64,000 bases of DNA from Paramarasmius palmivorus (taxonomy: Eukaryota > Basidiomycota > Agaricomycetes > Agaricales > Marasmiaceae): NCBI GenBank assembly GCA_037176845.1, contig JAYKXP010000021.1, positions 1-64,000 on the forward strand. The letters are read 5' to 3'. Each line of letters opens with the position of its first letter. Positions within the stretch are counted from its first letter, which is position 1. A program made the position numbers and the translations under genes. Shown in pieces: positions 56,152 through 64,000 of the stretch. The notes under the pieces are model-generated. The model had not been told where the DNA came from. It was given only the letters and a program-made list of their open reading frames with translations, and did not search any database.

Positions 56152-56859
56152 CTAAACAAAATGCCACTCGACTACCCGCACCAATAAGTCACGATGAATA
56201 CAAAATGACTTGGATTGTACTTACTGGGAACAATACCTTCCGACTCTTGAGCAATGGCTGTAAAAGCACCGTGAGACAAATCCAGCGAGTTTTCATTCAC
56301 ACAGGTTGGACAAGCATCGGCGATGGTGACCGTGATCCCCTGACACAAACAGTTGGCTCCAGGTTTTCATATACGCGGTCGTGGTGCAGAAACTTACCTT
56401 GCCATTGTTGATGTTAGTTAATGCAACCTTCCTTCCGCAAAGAGGAGATACTTGTCCTGTGAATCCGTAGCGTCTGGCATCTACCGTGAAGGAAGATTAG
56501 GGATGCATAAACTGAAACGCAGTAAGATAACCAAACCAATGGCAGCAATCAAGTCACCGTCTCCGTGCACCTGCATACCGGGGAGATCAATGCTTTGTTG
56601 TTGCGTTTGAACGTTCATTCTAGACATACCGCTCCGCATGCCCCTGCCACACCATTTTGCCAGAAGTACGTTGCACTAAGTATAAAAAAAGTAAGGGGGT
56701 GATATCGGTTGCAGAATGATGGAAAACATACAATCCACCTTGAAAGATTTCACTCTGACGAGTATGCATCTGGTTCTCCCTAGTTTCGGGGATTACTGTC
56801 GAAGTCACCGAGAGACTGGATAGCGCGATGGTTGTAGCGAGCAATGCAAATTTGAACAT
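56152..56859 (-). CDS. F: RlpA-like double-psi beta-barrel secreted protein (141 aa)
   Basis: Six exons on the minus strand: 56859-56732, 56675-56630, 56570-56537, 56480-56398, 56339-56225, 56171-56152. They total 426 bases with no stop. A signal peptide (M-F-K-F-A-L-L-A-T-T-I-A-L-S-S) precedes a compact domain with G-G-F-A-T-Y-F, G-A-C-G, C-G-R-K-V-A-L-T-N, V-T-I-A-D-A-C-P-T-C and L-D-L-S-H-G-A-F, ending I-V-P-I-E-W-H-F-V. These are the typical elements of the RlpA-like/barwin-related barrel found in small fungal secreted proteins that act on or bind cell-wall polysaccharide. A catalytic activity cannot be asserted. The last intron and exon recur as a relic at about 60.03-60.13 kb. Confidence 0.85.
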
Positions 56860-57577
56860 GTTTCTGGAGCCTGGGACCTTGAGTGTTGAAGACTTGCAGG
56901 TAACAGTGAAAAGGAAGGTTTATATATTCATGGATATGCACATATCGGGCTGAATGCCTGGAGCATCGGGGAGGTCGTTCACGGCCGCAGGACCTCAATA
57001 CCAGTTGTACATCAGAATTGTCTTTGTAAGTGCTAATTCCTACCCCGCATACTGATTCCCTTTATGTAGGAACCAGGAACAGAATGGTATATGCGTCGAG
57101 CTTTCGTGCAAGTTCCGGGCGTGTTGACGGTGCATCTTGTTTTTTTTTTGGGATTGATACAGGGTTACTGAGTTGCGAGTTACGAAAACATTCAGAGCCC
57201 CTGCATGACTCGGGTTCGACCAACTTTTATACGTGACTGCTCCATTTCGACATCACAGTCTTAGAGTGGACTAGAAGCGCAGGCTTTGGTTGGAATGAAG
57301 ATGCATTTATCAAGAGACGAATTATCATTGTCCAAAATAGGAGTTGACCATAGAAAAGAAACAAGCGTCAGTTATTGTGCAGGTAATGTGTACGACGAGC
57401 CAATGAAGACCTTGATCTGACTAGGGGACGAGGAATTAATCCAGAATGGTGTTCCGTGTGAAGTATATGTTTACAATAATGGCTTCAAATGAGTATGAGC
57501 CCTCCTGGATTGTTGTTTGATGGGTAGCATCCTGCATTGGCAGTTGAGAATCTGTCATATATACTGACATTCAAGGA
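56860..57577. other. Spacer between F and B5
   Basis: It holds the presumed F promoter next to 56,860 and the B5 3' side near 57,577. A T10 run lies at about 57,141-57,150. No gene recognised. Confidence 0.4.
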
Positions 57578-58607
57578 TCACAGCGCAGCATCATAACGAG
57601 GCGGTAAAAGTAAAACACTTGCGCTCGAATTTTCTGGTACTGGTCTCCAGCCACTATCTTCAAGGTGAACAACACGCCTCTCTCTGTCTGTTTCCAGCGC
57701 GAGCTGTGAGACCGGGCAATTATTGGTCTCTGGGGGAGTACCGTCTAATAAAGCGCATTTCTTCTCACGATCAATATTCGGAGTAATGGTATGTGGGTAA
57801 GGGTTAATCGATAGGGTTGATGGGGTGACCTTTCCTTGTTCCACGGAACGCTGAAGTCGTGCTTTGTGCCTCTGTCGGAGTTTCATGATTCCAATGGTCA
57901 TTAAGAGTGTGAGTGTGATTACGCCGATGAGCATCCCTGCAATTTGACCGGCGTTGAGAGGTTTTGTAGTGTTGGATCCGGGGTTGGTTCTATCGCAGTA
58001 CGTATCTGTCAGGTCGGAATCACAAGGTATAAGAAAGGAAAGTGGTGTTACAGTGTGCCAGTCTCTTCACTGTTCTCTTGCGTTGTGGTAAAGGAGGTGC
58101 TTGGCAAGGTAGAGGAAGTACTTGGAAAGATAGAGATAGTTCTGAGTTTCCCGATGTTAGCCCAAGAAAATGTCAGTGAAGAATGGTATAAGTGAGACAT
58201 ACGGAACGGATGGACCAACGGAATCTGTGTTTGACAGAACTCTTATCGCGGTTGCATTTCCAAGTTCATTTTGGTTCAAATCAAAGGCAAAAACCTGAGC
58301 CAGCCTTGGGAGGTATCAGAGTCAGATCATCACAACGTTTACGAAAGAGAGCATACACTTACCCAGGGTGGTTGAAATATATGGTCCCTCTACCACTCCG
58401 ACTGCCATTGGCACTTATTGGCGAAGAAGCGCCTGATGATCCACTGATAATATCGATTAATTCTCGCCCCCGTACATAGAATTCCATCGGGTCGGTTGGT
58501 GTCCGTGACCAAACAAAGGTATTGTTTTGGCCTGCGACTGGTGAATCGTGAAAGTCGATGGTGAGTCCTTCCGAGAGGGGGAAAAATAGAAGATATGACG
58601 CAAGCAT
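57578..58607 (-). CDS. B5: single-pass surface protein with D-S-G-W-R-P tail (282 aa)
   Basis: Four exons on the minus strand: 58607-58363, 58304-58203, 58141-58052, 57989-57578. They total 849 bases, open to TGA. Signal peptide M-L-A-S-Y-L-L-F-F-P-L-S; ectodomain of about 115 residues (N-T-F-V-W-S-R-T, I-S-A-N-G-S-R-S-G-R-G, V-F-A-F-D-L-N); a short Ser/Thr stalk; helix beginning Q-I-A-G-M-L-I-G-V-I-T-L-T; basic juxtamembrane K-L-R-Q-R-H-K; tail ending R-R-V-V-H-L-E-D-S-G-W-R-P-V-P and L-P-P-R-Y-D-A-A-L. The plan matches B4 and B6. The family's conserved cytoplasmic end suggests a shared intracellular partner (inference). Confidence 0.83.
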
Positions 58608-59679
58608 CCTAAGTATTAAAGGAGGTGAATCCGAGCAACAGGTCGGGAAGAAGATGAGACTTACAAAAGAAAGAGTGGACCCATACCGGGGCGAGTGAAG
58701 ACGATCAGTAGGAAAAGAGCGGCCTCAATACATCGCTGACACAGTCTCTTAAGTATCGATATCATCCCAGCGACGAAATCAACCGATCAAGATGGTTGAA
58801 TCACTTGTAGTTATTGATGCCTTGACAACGGTTGAGCATGGAAGGCGTATATATAGCCAAGTTACGGTTGTTACTAAGCCTGTGGGACGACAGTAGTTCT
58901 CCGACTTTTTCATCGTCACGAGGTATCTGTTACAGGTCTATGTTTTGACCAACAGCATGTTTGGTGACTGTTAAGAGGTCGTCTGGAACTTGGAAATATT
59001 AGCGACACGCCACCGACTGAAAATTTTCTGCTGGGAGGAAAGACAGAGAGAAGCCCACGACATCGGTAAGTGTCGAGACTACACCTGATATGCCAACTTT
59101 CCTACGAGATGAAGCATAGCAACTGAATTGAGTTTTATGAATCAGCTGGCATATGCGTGATACTCAAATCATCAATTCACAGTAGAAACATTCGCTGATA
59201 TGGACCATTTCTGTACACGATTGGTTTCCTGTTTCGGGCGTGTACGTAAGGGTTATGACGATGAAGAGAAAGGAGAGGCCGCAAGAACTTCCGGAGCGGG
59301 AAAAGCCGCTCAACCGAAAGGAAGCTGATGACGCGGGAGGATTCGACCTTGACCTCCGTCCTCGACATTCATCATGCAAAAAATTGCCATCATGTCGCTT
59401 GCATGTTGCTCTGATCACTTGGAACATGAAGAGAAGGCTGGGCTATGAGTCTCGAAAGTCCAGAGGTATGCGATAGCAATGGCATGTGCATCATGTTTTC
59501 TCGACGTGTTATTGACCATCAATGCATCTTCTGCCTGTGCCAAGGCCCGAAACTATGCCCTTATCCTCGCCTCAGTTGCGCTAGGAAAAAATGACGTGCA
59601 TCGGAACGGAGAGACAATGACTTATATACATACCATCCACATTAAACTCAGGAGAATAATGACAAGATGAAAGTCAACC
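58608..59679. other. Spacer upstream of B5
   Basis: It contains the B5 promoter side. Small frames at 59,164-59,670 are unsupported by splicing or by repeats elsewhere. Confidence 0.35.
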
Positions 59680-59860
59680 CCTTCGTACTCTGGTACTGGT
59701 CTCCAGCCACTATCTTCAAGATGAACAACACGCCTCTGTCTTTCCGTGTCCAGCATGGGCTCTGGACTGGGTTATAGTTCTCCGGGGGACTCGGAGTACG
59801 GTTGAGCATGTTTTTTGTACTTCAATGGAGTGAGTCCCGAACTCGTAACAGGCGATAGTG
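59680..59860 (-). pseudogene. B7: family-B tail relic
   Basis: Minus strand reads D-T-E-R-Q-R-R-V-V-H-L-E-D-S-G-W-R-P-V-P, nearly the same as B5, then continues into unrelated codons without P-P-R-Y-D-A-A. Upstream the helix is absent. It lies next to the F relic; in the live pair F and B5 are also neighbours. Confidence 0.65.
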
Positions 59861-60009
59861 GTAGAATCCGAATACGATGGCAACAGTTGCGAGGGCAAGG
59901 TCGGGTGCAAGTTCGAGTCTATCGAGTGGCCCTATTCGACCGCGAGTACCGAGCCCATTGAATGGGTTCAAATGTGTTGCTTATTGGTTCCACGAACATA
60001 CTGTTGAAT

Positions 60010-60300
60010 TACATCGATCTCCAAGGCGTAGTACCACTCGACTACCCGCACCAATCAGCGACGACGAATACAAAATAATTTTGATGGTACTTACTAGGAA
60101 CCGTACCGTTGGATTCTACTGGATAAAGCACTACAGAGCGGCTCACTGGCCCCCGTCGAGTGATCAACTTTGCGAGTAGTGACAACAAGAAACTCAATAG
60201 ATCGCTGGAACAATGACTCTTTTGAGGCCACCACTTGGAACCTCGCTGCAATATCAGTCCTGCATGTTTCCAGATTCCAAGGATCATCGAAGAAGAGAAC
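60010..60300 (-). pseudogene. F-prime: relic of the RlpA-like gene
   Basis: 60,030-60,125 matches the last intron and flanking exon edges of F (CTCGACTACCCGCACCAAT; GTACTTACTRGGAAC type). On the minus strand a piece reads V-D-H-S-T-G-A-S, parallel to L-D-L-S-H-G-A-F of F, but frame-shifted, and V-P then I-E-W after the splice. The N-terminal exons are missing. Confidence 0.6.
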
Positions 60301-61093
60301 GTAAGAGAGTGAGATCATGAATGTCGAAGGGAAGGACCAAAGCGGAAAACGCCGAAACCCTAACCCAGCCTTTCCCTAACCCAAATTGGTGACGCGCGAG
60401 AATTTGGCTCTTGTCTTCAACGTCCATCGTGTCGCTCTGCTCGCTTGGAATAGGACCGGACTGTAAGTCTCAAGTATGATACCAATGGTACGTGCGTCGA
60501 ATTATCTCCGTAAGTTGCAGGTTTTGACCATGCGTCTTGTTTTCCAGGACTGAAGTTGACGAATTACCAGTGATGGGGATGGTCGAATAAAGGGTGTGAT
60601 GGGTGCGTTGAGACTGTTGCATGTTTCCTTTTTAAATGGCATCTAACAGTCTAGACTGAATACAGGGATTCCTACACTCCCGGCGCAAATACAAAGTCAT
60701 GGCCTCCGTATCGCTCATTCATCCTCTGGCGCCGAACCTGCTTCGACCCTGAACAAAACAAAGCCTCAAGGTTCCGACTTGGCACACCTCTCGGCGCCTC
60801 TTCGTTATACGGGACGATGCTTGCACGTTAGCTCGGGGTTGGGTCTGGGTTCTGAAGCAGAGGAGAGTGGCTTTCGTGAGTACAAAAGATCCATCTACCA
60901 GCTCGCTTCCTAAACCTTGTTCCTCACATAGGTCTCCTCTTCTCATCTCACCATACTACACTCGCCTCTCCGATGTGTATCCGCTCCTATACTCCGCCTC
61001 CCTTTCATTTTATATACCAACTGTGACCCGGAAGAACCACTCCTCCACAAACCTTCCGCACTTCGAGACCCTCATTTTGTCTCCGCATCCTTC
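60301..61093. other. Spacer with telomere-like boxes
   Basis: AAACCCTAACCC at 60,356-60,367 and CCCTAACCC near 60,373. A C/T-rich plus-strand stretch follows (60,910-61,090), typical of a fungal core promoter for a plus-strand gene starting near 61.09 kb. Nothing else recognised. Confidence 0.35.
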
Positions 61094-61492
61094 ATGAGCA
61101 ATTCTGGGCCATCATTACGAAAACGTTCAGGTGGGGAGGTGCTTCGAAGGTCGGTACAACTATTCTTTTCTTGTTATCAGCTTGCTCACCCTACGCTCCA
61201 CGCAGCTCCGTATACCCCTTCCTTCTCCGGCCTTCCCTCTACCTTTCGATGCTCGCTGCGATATCCTCGGCCTTATAAACAGATGACACGTAGGAGTAGT
61301 ACCTGGTCAAACCAAGACGTTTGTTATTCATCAGTACCCCCTTCCCCCTGCCCTCCCACAATTCGTGTTGGGCGAGATGGATCACGTCGTCGCAGGCTCT
61401 ACTACCCCAGGCTTTTGTGCCCTCCTTCCCTACCTCAACGAGGTCCACCGCCGTCTGTACGTCTTCACATCCAGCGCGCGTTAGCTTCCTAG
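61094..61492 (+). CDS. Possible gene of unknown product (low confidence)
   Basis: An ATG at 61,094 (M-S-N-S-G-P-S-L-R-K-R-S) follows a pyrimidine-rich promoter-like stretch. The frame is open for 132 codons, and a possible intron (GTGGGG...CGCAG, about 61,131-61,205) keeps it open. Other frames and the minus strand (61,239-61,655) are open too, so the true frame is not settled. Composition is Ser/Arg/Pro-rich. No domain recognised. Confidence 0.25.
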   Translation: MSNSGPSLRKRSGGEVLRRSVQLFFSCYQLAHPTLHAAPYTPSFSGLPSTFRCSLRYPRPYKQMTRRSSTWSNQDVCYSSVPPSPCPPTIRVGRDGSRRRRLYYPRLLCPPSLPQRGPPPSVRLHIQRALAS

Positions 61493-62507
61493 GCCTCCTC
61501 CAACAAGCGCTGCGGCTTACGTTGCTCCTTACCGTGCGCTTCCTTTCAAGTAACGCGCCTTCGCGGTGAAATAGATCACCGCGAAGAATGTGAATCACGA
61601 TAACGAATTCGATGCCGTGGATCGAAGAAGGTCGAAAGGCGATGCGTGGTGTCAAAGATGGAATGACTGGCTCATACTCCCGGAGATATATATCGATACA
61701 CTGGTGTTAGGACAGTGTTTTGGGGGTTGAGCAAGCTCTTTCTCCATCTCAATCTGCCGCGTCGCTCACGTGGATTGTTGAAAAGAACTATTAATGTCGG
61801 GCTTCCTTGGGAGACGAGGTCCTTTGTTCATGTTCTTAGGAAGTATCCTTCGTATTCCACTCTCTTGATCATGACCTTCGCCCCAGCGCTTCAATGAATG
61901 TGTTCTATTTCTGTCCTTGTCTTTATGTCTGTCCTTCTTTCATGTAATCTTTCCTTCACGCTCGATGATGTTTTTCGGTGATTGTTATTTCCGCACTTCC
62001 CCCTTCTTGCTATCACACGAGATACTTCTACTTCTGCTTCTATTCACGCCGTAGCGACAAAACTGAATGCTAGTTGTAGTAGGGGCTACCGGCATAGTCC
62101 GAGCCGGTCTAGCGGTCACGTGAGCTCTATCTATGTAGTCATTCCTGTCGTAGCTACCTTTCCCAATCGCATCCACCGCGTTAGCAGCAGCTAGGGCTTC
62201 CTCAGCCCCTCCTGGCCCACTCCATAGTACATTCGTCCCCAGACTCGAATTGACGTGTGATATGCTCAAGCTTCAATTCCTTCGTTCAATGAGTAGTACA
62301 TATTGCACGCTATCACATGAATTACACTGTTTCCACTTTCGCGAGCCCACTTCGCAGTTGCTGGCAAGAATCACCTTATGAATCTTCTGAAGGCGCGGAA
62401 CATATACATCAACCCGTCCTCACGAATCCCGCATGACAACCACTTTAAACGTTCAAATCACATTTAATCACCCAATACTCGTGCGAAAGCATACACATAC
62501 CTGATAT
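61493..62507. other. Spacer downstream of B6
   Basis: A CCTTCGCGGTGAAATAGATCACCGCG inverted pair lies at about 61,558-61,583 (hairpin GCGGTGA/TCACCGC). No gene is supported. Confidence 0.35.
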
Positions 62508-63569
62508 TTACACCGCCGCATCATACCTAGGCGGCATCCATATAATACTCGTGTTCCCTGCATCTGAACGTGGAGGCAGAGGTCTCCAGCCACTATCCTC
62601 GAGATGCACAATGCGTCTTTCTCTTTCAGCCCCCTGTGTCTCAGGCATGTCTCGATTACATGCCAGCAACTCCTGCTTCTTCCTGCTTGGAGTGTTAAGA
62701 GCTAAGGTAGTGTGTGGGTAAGGGATGATTAATTCGGATACGGTGTATGGCGCAGGTCTCTCCGAGCAGGTCGGGCGGTTCTTGCGTCTGCGCCAGACGG
62801 TAATGCAGCCAGCTGTGGCTAGTATGGTTGCAAGAACGACGCCTATGAGTATGCCTGCGAATTGACCAGAATTGAGCGATTCATTCGATGATTCGGATGA
62901 GTTATCTGTGCTACTGGGGATTCTCATCCCAACTCTATATGTCAGCTTCGTCGAATGGTTAATAGGGCTAGCTTACGGAAATATTCCTCCTGCAGAGGTC
63001 GGTATCGAAGACACTGTATTGGGGGTCCTCATCCTGACTCTAGATGTGAGCTTTGTGGAGTGATCGATAGGGCTTGCTTACGAGGATATAGAATAGGCCC
63101 GGCTCGGAGTCGACGAAACCGTCACAATGGCCCTAAAGAGGAAGTTTTGTGACCTGAAGTTTCGGTCTAGACCAGGAAATGCCATTATCAATCACCAACG
63201 TACTCTGTATCTTGTGAGTCAAAAGCAGCAACCTGGAATACGCTGCCGGTGAGGTAAGTCAGGTGTTTCTGATTCTAGGGGTATGTGAACGCACCCAGCT
63301 CTAATGAAATATATTGTTCCTGAACCATTGAAAGCGCCATTGGCACTGACGTTGGTTACCCGAGGGAAGTCCGTAACGCCGCCAGGGTCGTCCAACTTCT
63401 TTGTACTTAGATAGAACTCTTGTGGGTCTTTTTCCTCCCTTGTCCAACTGAAAGTATTCGTCCGAAGAAATATCAGGGGCCGAGGAAGTTTGATTGTGAT
63501 TGCGTTTGTGGGAAGGAAGACCGAAAAAAGTGACGTGAATATCCTAATGAGCAAGGTTGAGCGAGACAT
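62508..63569 (-). CDS. B6: single-pass surface protein with D-S-G-W-R-P tail and duplicated stalk exon (284 aa)
   Basis: Six exons on the minus strand: 63569-63295, 63242-63204, 63132-63082, 63039-62977, 62934-62508, with the last carrying helix and tail. That is five coding pieces in all, 855 bases, with no stop. Signal peptide M-S-R-S-T-L-L-I-R-I-F-T-S-L-F; ectodomain with T-N-T-F-S-W-T-R-E, V-S-A-N-G-A-F-N-G-S-G-T-I-Y-F and V-F-Q-V-A-A-F-D-S; Ser/Thr stalk; helix F-A-G-I-L-I-G-V-V-L-A-T-I-L-A-T; basic W-R-R-R-K; tail with R-R-I-V-H-L-E-D-S-G-W-R-P-L-P and M-P-P-R-Y-D-A-A-V. The fourth exon with its preceding 42-base intron is a tandem copy of the next intron and start of the last exon. Closest relative in the window is B5. 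Confidence 0.83.
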
Positions 63570-64000
63570 ATTAATAAATTGGGAGAAAAGTCACAGAAAA
63601 AGGGGACTCATCCCAAACTGTAGGACGGGGCGAGTAACGATAATCAATGGGGTAGGCGACCGTGTTAAATCGGTAGAACTGCTGCTTAAGTATCGAAGGA
63701 ATGCCTCCTTCACAACTCCGAAGTCATTTGTCGTAGTTGCAGCAGGTGGCGATGACGCATCGGAAGTTGTCTGATCGGGTTATATTTTGACGATTTTGTG
63801 ATCTAAAGTGTGTCGAAGTCGGACAAATAAATAGTGATTCGTCAACGAGTGTCGGTAAAGAGGTGTGGAAACGGTTCTCGAGATGCATTGCATGATGGTA
63901 GCTCGCCAACCTTGATAGCAACCAACTACGGGAGATGAATTCCAACGAGAACTATGTTTGCATGGGCTGACTAGTGTATCAGTAACAAATAGAGTATCTG
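63570..64000. other. Upstream region of B6 and window end
   Basis: It contains the presumed B6 promoter. No gene with support; the frames at 63,490-63,945 are shadows. Confidence 0.35.

Noticed and set aside
61239..61655. 138-codon minus-strand open frame
   Set aside because: It competes with a plus-strand frame behind a pyrimidine-rich promoter and has no homologue in the window. The call cannot be made either way.
1..64000. CRISPR array, bacterial operon, rRNA or tRNA genes
   Set aside because: The sequence has spliceosomal introns and fungal gene families. No spaced identical repeats of CRISPR type and no tRNA cloverleaf were noticed.

Overview
The window looks like nuclear DNA of a mushroom-type fungus (Basidiomycota, probably Agaricomycotina). 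Genes are cut by many GT-AG introns of about 42-65 bases. The gene families are multi-pass membrane proteins with a W-R-x-Y-V-V-W-G-R core, single-pass surface proteins with Ser/Thr-rich stalks, and an RlpA-like secreted protein. There is also an Ngaro-like tyrosine-recombinase retrotransposon. I saw no rRNA, tRNA or CRISPR. Exon models below were built by hand from splice sites, reading phase and comparison of copies inside the window. Models called intact sum to a multiple of three with no internal stop.

Region 1 (about 1-41 kb) is a decaying tandem array. Its repeating order is a multi-pass membrane gene (family A), then a divergent repeat pair of unknown function (G on minus, R on plus, sharing a telomere-like TAACCCTAACCC box), then a single-pass membrane protein (family B). 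A copies are A1 (2.0-4.1 kb, one nonsense codon), A2 (9.9-11.9 kb, intact, 480 aa), A3 (23.3-24.6 kb, internal deletion), A4 (30.7-32.8 kb, intact, 484 aa) and A5 (39.3-40.3 kb, truncated). All five share one promoter block. The long A proteins carry three copies of a two-helix module, each interrupted by an intron in the same Tyr-Gly position. The inverted relative A6 (41.6-43.1 kb, 334 aa) has only one. B4 (35.8-37.0 kb) is the only B copy of the array with an open frame; B0, B1, B2 and B3 are broken.

Region 2 (13.5-20.05 kb) is a 6.5-kb Ngaro-like element inserted in the second G/R repeat. It has gag, RT-RNase H and tyrosine recombinase frames plus split direct repeats A1...B1A2...B2 that are nearly identical, so it is young. 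A 433-base intron inside the RT gene is filled with a 38-base minisatellite. Two short inverted-repeat (MITE-like) elements lie at 8.88-9.68 kb and 28.68-29.24 kb.

Region 3 (43.8-48.6 and 50.1-55.6 kb) is a segmental duplication holding a signal-peptide/single-pass protein (C1 intact, C2 broken), a fast-changing minus-strand exon pair (E), and an unknown five-exon gene (D1, D2, both intact), each followed by a broken 3' copy. Region 4 (55.9-63.6 kb, mostly minus strand) holds an intact RlpA-like secreted protein (F), two intact B-type proteins (B5, B6), and relics of both families.

Taken together the window is a surface- and secreted-protein cluster growing by tandem duplication, transposon insertion and pseudogene form. 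That A and B proteins work together is inference from their repeated adjacency only.
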